Origin: Osmia lignaria lignaria
Lineage: Eukaryota > Arthropoda > Insecta > Hymenoptera > Megachilidae
DNA: 64,000 bases
Direction: 5' to 3'
Assembly: GCF_051020975.1 (NCBI RefSeq)
Contig: NC_135045.1
Coordinates: 6,264,501 to 6,328,500, forward strand
Shown: in pieces, positions 1 to 13,100 of the stretch
Position numbering within the stretch: position 1 is the first letter of the stretch
Layout of the letters: every line of letters begins with the position of its first letter
Translations under genes and position numbers: made by a program
Notes under the pieces: model-generated
What the model saw: the letters and a program-made list of their open reading frames with translations, nothing else
Databases searched by the model: none
Told to the model about the DNA's origin: nothing

Positions 1-559
1 GTTTCATTTTGCTTAGGCAATGATTTATTTATATGCTCAGTGATTCACATGTTTACTTGTAAGCTTGATGATATTTTTTCTTTTGTATTTGATCACTTGA
101 ATATTTTATTAACTATACTTTTGGAATATAATACAATTATTTTACGCAAATTAATAGGAGTCTCATATGAACAAACGCGTGAGTCACTTCATTTATCATC
201 GTATCCCATCGTAGATACCTGATAAACGAATCGATGATCTGTAATATTTATTATTATAAGCAAACTAATGATTCACTCGAAAGTGAAGTACCAAATTGGA
301 AATCGAGAAGGTCACACGTGAGAAAGGTGTTAAGCTTGAAATTATTCATCCTAGAAAAGATACATATTGAATATCGACGATTGTTGATTCATAATTTTGC
401 TTTGTTTCGAACATCCCCACCTTCCACAAGTAGACAGATTGCGAATGCATTTGAGGTTAACAAAGCCCTGAATAGTAACATCGATGCCTATACCCTCAAT
501 TGGATTGTGATAAGATAAGCGTCGCATAAAACCGTTCCGTTATCTCGGTTCTTCGTGCA
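1..559. other. upstream flank, no gene supported
   Basis: This AT-rich stretch holds only short open frames (around 40-222 and 234-518) with no recognisable domain or splice context. It presumably contains the caspase promoter, a leader intron or both, but I see no clear TATA box or initiator. A pyrimidine-rich sequence ending in CAG at 558-560 is the only site that could mark a leader exon border. Confidence 0.4.
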
Positions 560-603
560 GAGACATATTTGCAGTTATCGTGTACAATTGGGCGCGAGTG
601 AAG

Positions 604-1130
604 ATGAGGAAAGCGTCAGTTTCTGGGCCTGAAAAGCCAGGCACAAGCAACGAAAAGCAGACTGGCAAAGAGGAAAATCAATCTGCAGCGGGTACGAGTA
701 AGAGTAAACCTGAGAGTAAGCCTGCGGCGAGCAAAACTGAGAATAAACCTGCAGCGAACAAAACTGGGAATAAGGCTGCGGTGAACAGAACTGCGAATAA
801 GCCTGCAGTGAGTAAAACCGCGAATAAAGTTGTACCGAATAAAACTGAACCCGCGAGGAAACTAACGGTGAGACAAGCTGAACAAAATGGAAAGCAGACA
901 GTGACAAAGAAAGCGCAGCCTGGATCAAGTGAAAGAAACATCGCGACGAAGACTCAGTCTACGGTTAAGAAGAACTTATCGTTTCAGCAGACGAAGGACA
1001 TAGAAACTGGGAAACGGTCCTTGCGGACGGAGACGGGAAGAGAAGTACACCTTACTAAAGGGATATTCGAAAGGGATATCGAGGAAAAGATAGAACACAT
1101 CGTTGACGCGTGGTCATTTAACAAACGAAA
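604..1130 (+). CDS. caspase exon 1: long basic, repeat-bearing prodomain
   Basis: This exon encodes residues 1-175 plus two bases of codon 176. I chose the ATG at 604 because it is the first ATG in a frame open since a TAA at 511-513, and its GAAG context is acceptable. The sequence is rich in Lys, Asn, Thr, Ala and Ser and has no Cys. Residues 34-81 are five 9-residue repeats of an (S/N)KTxNKPAx type. Residues 150-172 look like an amphipathic helix rich in Glu, Ile and Lys. No CARD, DED, signal peptide or membrane segment is visible. The donor is AAA|GTGAGT at 1131. A pyrimidine-rich stretch ending in CAG at 558-560 could be an acceptor for an upstream untranslated exon. Exon membership rests on phase agreement with exon 2 and continuous frame. 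Confidence 0.8.
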
Positions 1131-4100
1131 GTGAGTGAGAACTGTATTGCCTTGAAATAAGCAACTCGCTCGGGATCGATTAATTGCTTATTACGGAGCA
1201 GGTATGCTATTTGACTTGACTTTGTTCCCCGACAGAAAATTATTTTTTTTCTCATTCTGGCATTAAGCGACTCATTAAAGAAGAGGGAATAGCGAGTTGC
1301 TTATTTCGAGGCAGAAACCACTTGCTTATTTCGGGGCAATACTGTAGATATTATTTTGTCGTTTCGTTCCAAAATCAATTGATCGATCAACATTTTTCCT
1401 CGGCGCGATAACATTGAACGAGCAGAGAATCAAGATACGCAATTTTTCATTTCTTTTGTTCAGATATCGAGTTTTAGATAAACCTGATTTCGCAGCGAGA
1501 CATCGACGATACGATAAACGGGTGAACGTGATATTTTTTGTGATCTAGTGCGTGCTATATTGCGAGAATTACAGAATGGCGAGAATTACAGTTGAATTAA
1601 CGTCGCGCTACTACCGTCGCGTTTTTGGTATTACATATCAACTGGAATATTTCTATTTATACCGGGTGTTTCTGAAGGACGATACACTGTTAAATTTTAT
1701 CAGAAGAAGTCGGAAGGTATTAATGAACTCTTTGGTGCAAATTGATAACAATAATCAGTGTAAGATACTAATGACGACGTACAGACAAGTTCGCTGTCAA
1801 TATTATTTGATAATTTAAAATATTTATAATGTTTTAGCTCTAAAACGGTAGAAGGTAGAAAAAAAATTTCATTAGAACTTCGGTATTTTAATTTCTAATT
1901 TTATTGTTTTTTAATTGGATTAATCTATCGTTATAATCATTTTTCAAGGATTTATATTTGTGACGTAACGACGAAGCGGAGCTAGACGATTACAAAATGT
2001 TTTCGAGTTCAAAGGAAACGCGGTGGACCGGTATAATTCCGGTAATTCATTTCTCTTCCAATGAACATTTGTCCGGTAATGGGCGGCAGGTTCGTGCATT
2101 TATGACTAGTTTGTAAGCACTCCTTTGTCAACCGACTCGTTACTCGTGTTCGTGTGTAGGAATTTCTACAATTCTCTCGCTGCAAGCGTGTCTGCATTCA
2201 AGTCTTTCAACGCGGGGAGTAGAATATCTTCAGTCGTTTAAAAAGCTCCGATCCACTGTCTCGTCGCGTTTTGTGTTTCCCTACTGTTCGTTCTTTGCGG
2301 TTTCCTCTTTACGGTTCGTCTCTCTGTGGTAGGTGTTTCATTTCTGTTACCCGGCGTAGCCGTGTAATTGTTAAGTTGTTGCAAACGAAATTCGTGAATT
2401 TAATCAGAATTATTTTTGGTATTTATGACGTTGATACAAAAATAAATTTATTTTTCTTCTTAGAATTATAAATTATACAAAATTATGTATTTTAGTTGAA
2501 TACTCCCGATCAACGATAAAAACATCAAGTTCCATCTATACTACGGTTGTCTGAATTTCCTATGCGCATTTACTTGGCTAACTATGCATCCTAGAACTCT
2601 ATCTCCGCGTACAGTTCTGCGTTAAGAAGATTCGTGCACGTACACACGCGACCAACAACGCGTATCTCGCGATAGTACACAGCAACTCTGAGAATCCTAA
2701 CTTCCAAACACAACAACCACACTTCACTCTTAGAGAACTCTCGGTGTTGTAACAGGAACGTGTATCATCGTTAAGTGCAACGGTAGTTGCCTGCCTGCAC
2801 AAGAACATTTCATTGAGTACGAAACACCTGATCGCGAAACATTTCACAGAGTTGTACGAGCTGTTGCGGTTAATTTTTCATTTGCGAAAATTAATCTGAT
2901 ATTAAATGAACGGTGATTTTTCCTTTCCCAAAAATTCACTTCTCAAGTATCTTCTTCTGAACGAAACGCGATTACGGGTTAACTATCCAGGTTCACCGAG
3001 TATCATGGATAGTTTACTTGTTTTTCATCGCGTGAAAACGGCGGTAATCGGGCTCAGCCCTGTTTCTCGGTCAGATCGTCGTACGTACGCGTTTACACCG
3101 ACGCTACGGGGCCAACGTGCTTCTTAAGGCGATAAAACGAGCGAGCCGTTACGAGAAGTTCTTCAGACCCGGATTGCGATCTAACTTAAAATTAAATTGA
3201 CCGTCGGATGATTCGGTGGACGGTGTTCACGTACACCTTGAGAATCCGTACACCGTCTACATTGGCCGAACGCTTTTTCCTTAGTGGCAAACACGTACGT
3301 GAGTGGAAAGTACGAAACAGCTTAATGCACTTTGAAGAGCATCGGCGAAACCTTCTCACCGGATTATAGCTTGTCACTCTCTTTTAAGAAGAGAAACGTG
3401 CACGGTTCAAACTTGAATCCACCACAAAACCGTAAAATTAACAGCTTAAACGGGCTCTCGTTTAACCTATTATAAGTAAAAGGTACTTGAAAAAGATTTC
3501 GAGACAGAGATTGAAGACTTGAGAATGTTCTTTAGAGCAGTTATGAATTGAAAAGAAATCTTGAAGAGCGTTCAATCGGACGTTTATGGATTCTGTATAT
3601 GAAAAATTAGTTTTTAATGTTCTTCGTTATTAGACAATTTTGTAGATTGAAAATATGTTCTGTGGTTACAGGAAGTAGAATTAGTTTCAATTTTATTTTT
3701 AAAGCGGAAGAATAGTAATGTGCTTTATAAAAGCCCCATGGGAATAATTAGAATTAATCGCCGCGTCGGTCGTACAAGCGTGGAAAACTTTTCCGTCGAA
3801 GCATGTTCGGCCACGATGTCTTTCATTTTCGTCTCGTAGACGTTATTTGTCGAGCATCCGCAGCGTGTGGTGTTGTTCCAGCCAGTGTGCGCCACTTTTG
3901 CGATTCAAAATTTTACGAGCGACATAAAAGCCGTCAGCGCGCCGCATCGACACCGAACAACGCGGCTACACGCTTCGTTTTTTCCTCCCGTTTCGCATCG
4001 ATCGACCACGTCCGGGAAACAACGAAATTTGGCGACAGACAAAAATATACGCGAACAAGTTATTGCCAAGCCACGCTTGCATCGTAATCGTAAAACAACA

Positions 4101-7100
4101 AAAAAAAAAGTGTTCTCGACGAGCCGTGTAATTTGCCATGTAGCATGTTCAATATTAGGCGAAGCGAACCCAGTTGAAAGAACAAACTACATATACCGCC
4201 TGTATGAATCTCTGGTATAAACAATATTCGGTGATACCGTGGCATTTCGACGGGGGTAAATTGTTTCTCTTTATGTTCTGCTGAGGGAAAACTGTAAAAG
4301 TGTGAAATCGATGCAACTTCGATTAGAGCTTTTTTGACTTTCCTCTTCTTTCGATTTTATGATGCCAATCGCCGGTGATCACCACGGTATTGAACTTGTT
4401 AATAATTATTTGATAGTTGTATTGACTTTACTTTCATCTGTTACAGATTATCCCCTCCGAAAAGGTCGATTACGAGAACCGTTCGAAGTCGAGTGCAAGC
4501 AGACGATGAAGAGTACAATATGAATCATGCCCGAACAGGTGTTGCGTTAATCTTCAATCACGTACACTTCCGGAAAATGCAAGTAAGAATGGGCTCAGAA
4601 AAGGACAAAGACAGTATTTCTGAAGTCTTAAAGCAATTGCAGTTCGATGTTCGATGCTACGATGACTTATCATCGGAAGACGTTCTGCAAGTATTGAAAG
4701 AAGGTAAGTGAACACCATTTATTTTTAACTTCATATAATTTTTAGGGATGATTGAATAATTATGAAAATTATTTGATAAGACTCGAGGCATTCGTGACGT
4801 AATATTAAATAATGGAATCTGAAAATTTTTTATTCAAATGCTTCTCTCTTCTCGGCTAATTAATTATCTCGAAAATGATAAATTAATCACCTGGTCAATG
4901 GACGTAATAATTTTGATTGTATCAATGAATAGAAAGAAAGATAGATGTGAAAATATAAACGAATCCTGGAAGTTTTTAGAAAATGGCACGAGAATTATTA
5001 TCGAAATTACGATAAAGATCGGATCGTTTCCGCTATGAAATTTTGATTCGAAACGGTGCATGCGAAATTCGAGGTGGACTGGTTAACGTGATTTGGGACA
5101 TGGAACACGTTTTATATGTAGCTGGGGACAGATTTTAATCATTTTTCTGTGCTGCTCGTTAAACAACGCGTAATCCGTAACAACCGACAGAGAGGAATAA
5201 TACGCGAAATAATTTATTTCGGTTGCCTTCGTGTAGCGAGTCGCATTTCCATTATTTCACTAACGTCGTTTTAGTACAGTCGACTAATGTTTTGTTTTAT
5301 TAAAAAAAAACGTGATTCTTCAGCAATTTTATGTTATATCAGGAATTATAATCCACGCATGAATATTGTTCCATATTTTTATTACTATCCTTCTCAATGT
5401 TTTCCCAAATTGAGCTATAAATATTGAAGGGTCGTAGAGAAGGATCGAATGATATCTATCACAATCTTGACAGCATCTTCTCCAGAGTTACACTTTAGAT
5501 ATGGTATCAATATCCCAATTCTGACTCAATAAAACGCATTTCTGATCACAGAAACCTATGGAATCTTGTTCCATAAAAAACTGTGTTTACATCACTGATT
5601 CGCGCACAGTAAATTTCGTAAAATTTATGACTTGCAATTTTACTTCTTTTTACCTAATTTTCAGTATGCGATTAGTATTCGACAGAAAATCACAAAAACT
5701 ATTGTTCTACTCAAGAGAAGAATGAGTTTCACGTGGGAAAAGCAGGACAAAAGTTACCTTTAGAAAGAGAATCCTTCATACTCTGAGTACATTCGGGACA
5801 TATTCGTCCGTAGGTAGGTAAATGGTGTTCCTAAATTCCCTGAGGGTGTGGAGTACCGTAAAATGCTCGTAAAATTCACATGGTAGTGTTAGGGGACGGA
5901 TTCTTGGAACCTTAGCTCGACAAATCGTGGGTAAACCATTTGAAAAAGGGGGACAGAAACGAAAACCGTGGTCGTTGGCGAAAAGTCGACGGGCGAATCG
6001 TCGTTTTCGTTTGATTTTCCTCTTTACTTACTGTTCATCCATTCAAATATTGACACAATAGGCGTCGCCCGTCACCGCGACCGTGTCCGACATACATTTA
6101 TCAAACCCTTTTGTTACCGTCGGACAAAGATGTTCTTACGTTGTCGTGGAAGCGTGAAGCTCGTAAATCGTACGTCAGCTATCTCTATATAGATCGTAAC
6201 AGTCGTGTGTCTGGAAGGTTTCATTTAAAAAGCTCTCTTCGAATCTGCTATCGGAATGATGAATTTCAATGAACGCGTTCTGCCTGCAACATTTCACCTT
6301 CTACCACGATATCTCTATTCATTACTTTTGCGGATCAACGATGATCGAGGAAACAAGTTCGTTCGTTCGGAATATTTTTGTTAATTCGAACGAGGCTTTT
6401 GGGAAAATTATTCCTTGATTGCTGATACCGATAGTAATTGCAATATCGCGCAGAATAAAATAGATTGTGAATTTTGAGATTGATTTTTTGAAGCTATACA
6501 TTGTTGAAAATTTAATCTTTTAACAGAGATATGACATTCTCTTGTTACAGTAATTGCGAATATATTGCAAATATATTACAATTGTACAAGTAGTTGCAAT
6601 AATTCGTGAAACGAAATCGTTAATGGCAAATGCAATATTATTGAAAATACATATTCTACGTTGGTCGTGTTTGAACTTTATAAACAATACCATTATCTGT
6701 AATGCGGTCATATTGAAAACATCGATGAAAATCAATATCGGTGTAATATGTTGTTTCAATTAAAAACAAGATTAATGATATTCAACCTGAGTTGTATTTT
6801 GTATAAACAAAAAAAGATAGAGCAATTCATTTCATCACAATTTATTGTTTAATAAATTCTTATACAATAATCTGGATTTTATTGAGGGATTATCAATAAT
6901 TTTTCTAAATAACTTTATGGAAGCTTTTATAAAGAAAGAAGATGGGTAACTACATCTCGAGTACAACCATCCCGACATGGATAATGACTACTGTCGATGA
7001 ATAAGCATCACGAGAAGTTACACAAACATTTTACAATGAAACGAGCTCATTAACCGTCCTGCTACCTTGGATGGTAACTGGTTTCCAGCAAGATATAACC

Positions 7101-10100
7101 AGCAGAGACAATCACGCGAAACAGGAACGTGAGGGCGTAGTAGAGCAGAAAGTCGGATGATCACAGAACTTTATAATAAGCGAGAAAACTTTTCATATTC
7201 CACTGGCCGGGAATACGTCAAGATATATCGCGTCCAGTTTATAACTATTTCCTGCTTTTCGTTTTTCTACATTTTTCTCACCTCTGTCGGAGTTCTTCCC
7301 TCGTTACTTCCTTTTTTTTAACGCGACTCGTCTCGAGATGCAATCGATTCGATTTTAACAGACAATAGAAGAGAAATAATTAAATTCCACTCGGGTCACT
7401 TTACAGCGAGCTGTTATGCAGCACTCGAACTTGGTAATTGGAGATAATTAAAAATTGATAGTGAGAAAAGTTGTTACTCGTATTGACGAGGAAAGAATTC
7501 AAATGTTAAACATTCAAGTCGTATCGTTGTTTAATGAACCGAATATTTAGCAGAGTTATTGCCTTGATTGTCGTCGGGGTCACTGATAACCAGCGACACG
7601 AAGTTAATCTAACTAAATATTTATAAGAAAAATTTTTGAATAATTTAATAATTAAATTCTTCAGGGTTAATCCTTGATTCCATTGAATTATTGGTTATCG
7701 AATCTGCTTGAATTCTTAATACTTTTGTGACTGCATATTTCATGAAATTGATGGTCCTTCTCAATTTATGTTTCGTTTTATATTGAAAAAAAGATTGTTG
7801 AAATAATTCTTCTTGGAAGCTTTCACATATTTATTAATTAATCAAGTTTTTAATTTATTATCATGGAATTTAGTGTAACAGTTTTTCATAAATTTCTTCG
7901 AAAGTAATTTGCTTTCCTTTTCTATCTAAAGACGAAATGTATGTAAATTATTTTGGTATGTTTGCTAACGACAAACACAATATAATAAACAGTGCAAAAC
8001 AATAATAGTGCACTGAAATTTACCGAAACGTTTAGGAAGTAATTGAACTTTAATCGAATTTTAATTACTTGAGCATTCATTAAGAGTCGTATCGAGCTTC
8101 AGTTGTACGCTTCAATTAAATTCAATTCAATGTTTAATTAACCATTTACTCACTGCTTTTAGCTTAGAAGGAACAATATACAATATCGGAAGGAAAGAGT
8201 GTAAGATTATTGACATTTTTCTATTCTAGTAGCGAATAAATCAATGTTATTGTTCGTTGCTTCGCAAAATCATTCTGTTGCCTTATTGTTTCATTGAACA
8301 AAAGTATCTCTTTCTTCGTACTTTCTCTGTGCAATTTTCTTTTAACGTGAATTACACGATCCCACGATTTTAGAACAGAGAATTTAAACTGTTCTTCTAA
8401 AATATATTTTCTGTTTCGTAGTTGCTGTACTAACCCTTTTTCAAATTTTCAATTATATATCATTTTACAGATTTTAGTTTTAATTTTTAGTTTGTTAGCT
8501 TCACTTTCGTTTAGTTTAAATACCATATTTAATATTTAATATATTTAAATTTTGCATTTACTTTTTTAGGATTTTCCATCTTTTAAGAATAAATTAATAA
8601 ATTTAGCAAAAAATATAATGTTTGAAGTGTTAAAATACGAAAGCGTGATTGAGCAGAGTGCAGGATTAGTTAGATACAGTAATAACGAAGCTGACTAGTA
8701 GTGTATGCCGGTCTGATGTCCCAACGGCAGTAGTACAGGTCAACGGCACATCCGACAAGTTACGAAAACGTTGCTGTAGACCATAAAAAGCAGTCGCAAA
8801 AACTTATTCCAAACATGTAAATGTAGAAGCTAGTCAACTTGACTTTAGGAAAAAGTTCGGTGTTATTTTTAATGCCTCAATTTCTAGCAATAGCTGGCAA
8901 CGTTCCACATTCTCGTACCGTGAATTCAATCGAATTGTGAAGTGGGCGACAAATTTTTTCCTCTAACCGTGTCTCTTATGTCTTTACCTTCTGACTATCT
9001 CATTGCAAATATACAAATTCATTTATTATCACGATATTTTCACTCCTAGTCGATGATCCTCGGAGGATCTTGTTGTTTCTTTCGATTCGTCTCCCCAACC
9101 TCGCTGCAAACTCGTCCGAATAAACACCATTACTCTTTTTTCTGTGTCCCGTCGGTGTGGAGGCAACGTATCGTCGTCGCTGGATCCGATATCGGCAAGC
9201 AGAAAAAAAAAAAAAAACAACAAGCGTGTGCGCGACGTTTATTTGCAGAGCAAACAACGTTCTGGTCGGTTCTCGTCGGACAATGCCGACTAAAACGGGT
9301 GAAAAACAGGGGCCGACTGGTAAACAGTTAAATATTCCCGTGGAAGAGTGCAATTTGTCCGGTAGGTTTTTAATTTGCTGAAAAAATACGGCTGAGGTGT
9401 AATCAAAGGTAAGCGAGCGACGAGCGAGAAATAAGCAGCATTCAATGATCAAACGAATTGGTGTGCAATATCACTCAAGAGTCAAGGATAAATACGTACG
9501 ATCCTGAAAACGAGGTGAAAACGTTCGAGTCAATTAACGGTGGTTCGAATAACGATACGCGACGCGATTTAATAATTCACTTCACGACTGGCTAGTTGGT
9601 TGTTTCATGGTTCAGCACGTATTAAGGCTTGTTCACACTGGCTTGCTGCCAACGAACGTGTAGCAGACTGGATATATACCGAAGATCAAACGATACAGTT
9701 TCATTTTCGATACGGTCATTTATATTAATTATAATTATAAGCATGATGGTAGAGAATATTTTTTCTATAACATAAAATTTCAGAACATGAAATTAATCCA
9801 TGTTCCATTTCATTATCATAAACATCTGATTGATGTTTCTGAATTCATTAACTAATTAACTCATATTTAATTATTTGCATTATATGCATAGTAAATTTTA
9901 AATCGTACGTTAGCCAGTATTATGAATGGTTACGAATTCGCCTCTATTCGTTATGTTTTGAAGCTGCAATTTTAACGAGCCACGAAATATTGATGAGGGA
10001 ATAATTAATTGACGATTCAATGGGAACTTTATTGTATCAGCGCAAACAGATAATTGATTTATGAAACGTTTACCGAAATCCTTCATATTTTCACGAACTT

Positions 10101-13100
10101 AACCAGTCTTTCCAAGTTTCTTTAATAATTCAAGCTTCTTCCTGCAACGAGAAGAAAAATTAGAACTTTCGGTGCGCGTGCATATTTAGAGGAGCATGTA
10201 TATCCAGTGCAAATTGAACTCTTTGGTATAATTTTTTAGGAACGCTCTGAAAATAGAGGTGAATTTGGACGTGCTCATTCGTTTGCTCTGAAAACTGTAT
10301 CGAATGGCGGAAGTACGGTGCAAATATAGTTTTCGCAGTTCCGCTTCCTCCTCGTTCATAATTTCTGCCTTTTGGGATGCAATTTTCGCTACCCACGTTT
10401 CGGTAACTTCCGTTTGGTAAATACGAACGGAGAAGAAACAAAACTTCATGTTACTAATTTATGATTCACAGCTTTTATATTGTACCACTTCTTACAATAT
10501 AACTCATGAACTGTAAACTACGGGACATCGGCTGTCAATGTGTTAACAGATAATTAGAAAGATTTCTTGTTAATAATACTGCTAATCGCATTCGGGTATT
10601 TGAACAATTATCCTCTCGAACGTAGCGGGATCATTCGCGTATTTAGTTTCGGCGAGAGTATTCTTGCGAGTATTCGAAACACAGCACAAAAGCACGTTTC
10701 GAATGCAATGAACGAGCTCTATTCGTAGCACGCCTTGTTCGCTTCGCACGCTCGTCAAAGACATTGAAAAATTTAATCGTTTACTGCTGTCAAGGGTCTT
10801 CAATCAAAGTTCCCGCCCTTCGATTTCGGGCGGATTTCTCTATTTTTCATGAATCGAATCGAATCGAATCGAATCAAGAGTTCGCAACGCGTTGAGCGGC
10901 TTTCCAAACGATTGTGAACGAAGCATCCAGCGCATCCAATGGATTTTCGTTTCACCGTTCGAAAAGGCGCACCATCAAGAACTTTCAGCGCGCAGATTTT
11001 TCATTTTCGACTGTTCGAATTCTGGGCGATCCTCTTGTTATATCTCTGATTTCGTGCCCTTCACGAAAATTGAATAATTCATACACGGTTTCGCGAGCAG
11101 AAATTTTCTCCTCCAAAACAGGACTTGGTAAGTTTAAGCAAAAGCAATCTCGCGGAACGGATGTTCTTTTTCAATTTTGTACTACTGCAAATAGTTACGT
11201 TACGAAGTTGAGATTCATTCGGTGTTAGATATTGTATGAATATAAATTTGTTGTTACAGTGTAGTTACTTTCGTTCTCGTTCCATTCTTTTAATTTCAAT
11301 TTTCGTCCTCGGTCTGTGTTTTCAAACGATTCGACGGGAACTGACGTAACCGGGTTACGTATAAACACTTATCGACTCCGAGCATCGACGAAAAGAACGT
11401 AATAAACGCGTACGAAAAAAGAAATGCTTTTAAATGATTCTCTTCCATAGATATAATTATAGAAAACTTGGAGGTGAATCAACGTAATCGCGTCACGTTT
11501 AAACGCTTATCGACCGGAACGTCGGCAAATTACGGAAACTGTTCACGCAGAAAAACGTGACCGGAACGCACGGCTTAATTATTTGCATTTCTTTCCTATA
11601 ATTCACGCCTCTTCTCCCTTCCGCGCTGTACCTGTCACCCTATATTTTCTTCTCTGACTGTTCGAACTTCCGTGCATCTCGGTGCACTGTGAGTGGAGCA
11701 CAGAGAGGCTACTCGCATACAGCTGCCAAAAGCTGCATTTCAGCCGGTGCTTTTAACGTCGAGTCTACGAACCTTTCATGAGCGCATACCATGTACAGAA
11801 TGTTTCGTAATATGTGGATAGAAGTTTAAGTGTGAATTTATGAAAAACCAGTGGGATCACCCAGCGTTGGCTGAGCATATAATTATCAGAGAAACTTGTA
11901 TATTTCAAACTGTTTTTACTGAAAAATATTATACAAAATTCGCATAGGTACTTGAAATAGTAGAATACAAAATTATAAAGGGCAAATTGTCAGTAATTAT
12001 TTTCATAATTTGTTAATAAGGTGAATTTGACTGAAGGAATAAACTTTTAAGTTACCCGACTGGTTGATGTATCAATCAGCTGTAGGGTAGTTTGACTTTC
12101 TTCAAAGGGAAGTGTATGTTTCTAAGGGATACCGAAAGATAGCACAATTATCTTATTATTAGATGTGGGAAATAGGTTAACGTTCAGCCTTATTGCGAAT
12201 TGCCCCAGAGAAGCATATTCTGTACGCTTAAACATCCTTTTGTCTACTCGAAATCATTTCGCTCGGTTCGCTCGAGGAGTTCTTTGTCGTGCATCTGTTT
12301 CGTAATTAATTCGACCGGAGCTTATTTGTCTGAATTAACTGCTGCGTTTGAGGCAAAGAACAGGTGAACTTTCATTAGAGCAGGTGCACAGAAATCAACA
12401 AAACCAAGTTCTTCCAGGTGTTTAACTGTCTTTATCCCTCTCCTTTGAATACGAGAGATGACTGAGCTCCAAATAGTCCATGAAATCGTAGTTGTTTTCT
12501 GGGTAAGAATTATTTTGTAACTTTTGTTCCTTTATCGAATTCAATCTTCTTTACTGCTAATATTTTGAGGCACAACGCGAGTTCTCGAAGTTCGACGAAA
12601 TTTTACGATACAAATAACACGGTTAATACTTTAAATATCAAAATATCAGGGCACGAAGTTTATGCTTCAGGCTGTAGGTCATATAAAGTTTCAAGTAAAG
12701 AGATCAGAATTCAACACTTGCTACTTTTTAAACGTTCAAAGTTTCAGTTTTAGAGCCGATGTTTCGAGATTTTTCGTTCAAGATTCACGTTTCGAGATAA
12801 CAAATTTTGAAACTCTAAAAACTTTGAAGAGAGTACGGGCGAGATTAGCAACTTTATCGTAGAAAATTAAAATTAACTTCTGTAATTTGAAAGGTAATGG
12901 GCACACATTACTGTGCAATCTAGGAAGTCTATTTATGAATATTAAATTGGTTATTGAAATTCAAGAAATAGTATTTTTTCATTTTCTCTCATACGATAAA
13001 ACGAATACGTAACGTGTTTCTGACTCCACTTTACAAAGTACATTAGACTCTCTTGTACTGAATTGTCCTTAGAAAACAGAAGCACATTACACGAAGGAAC

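Noticed and set aside
575..941. Minus-strand open frames rich in Ser/Tyr/Gln or Leu/Ala/Val opposite exon 1
   Set aside because: They are reverse-strand shadows of the 27-bp coding repeat; the sense frame joins a real caspase in phase.
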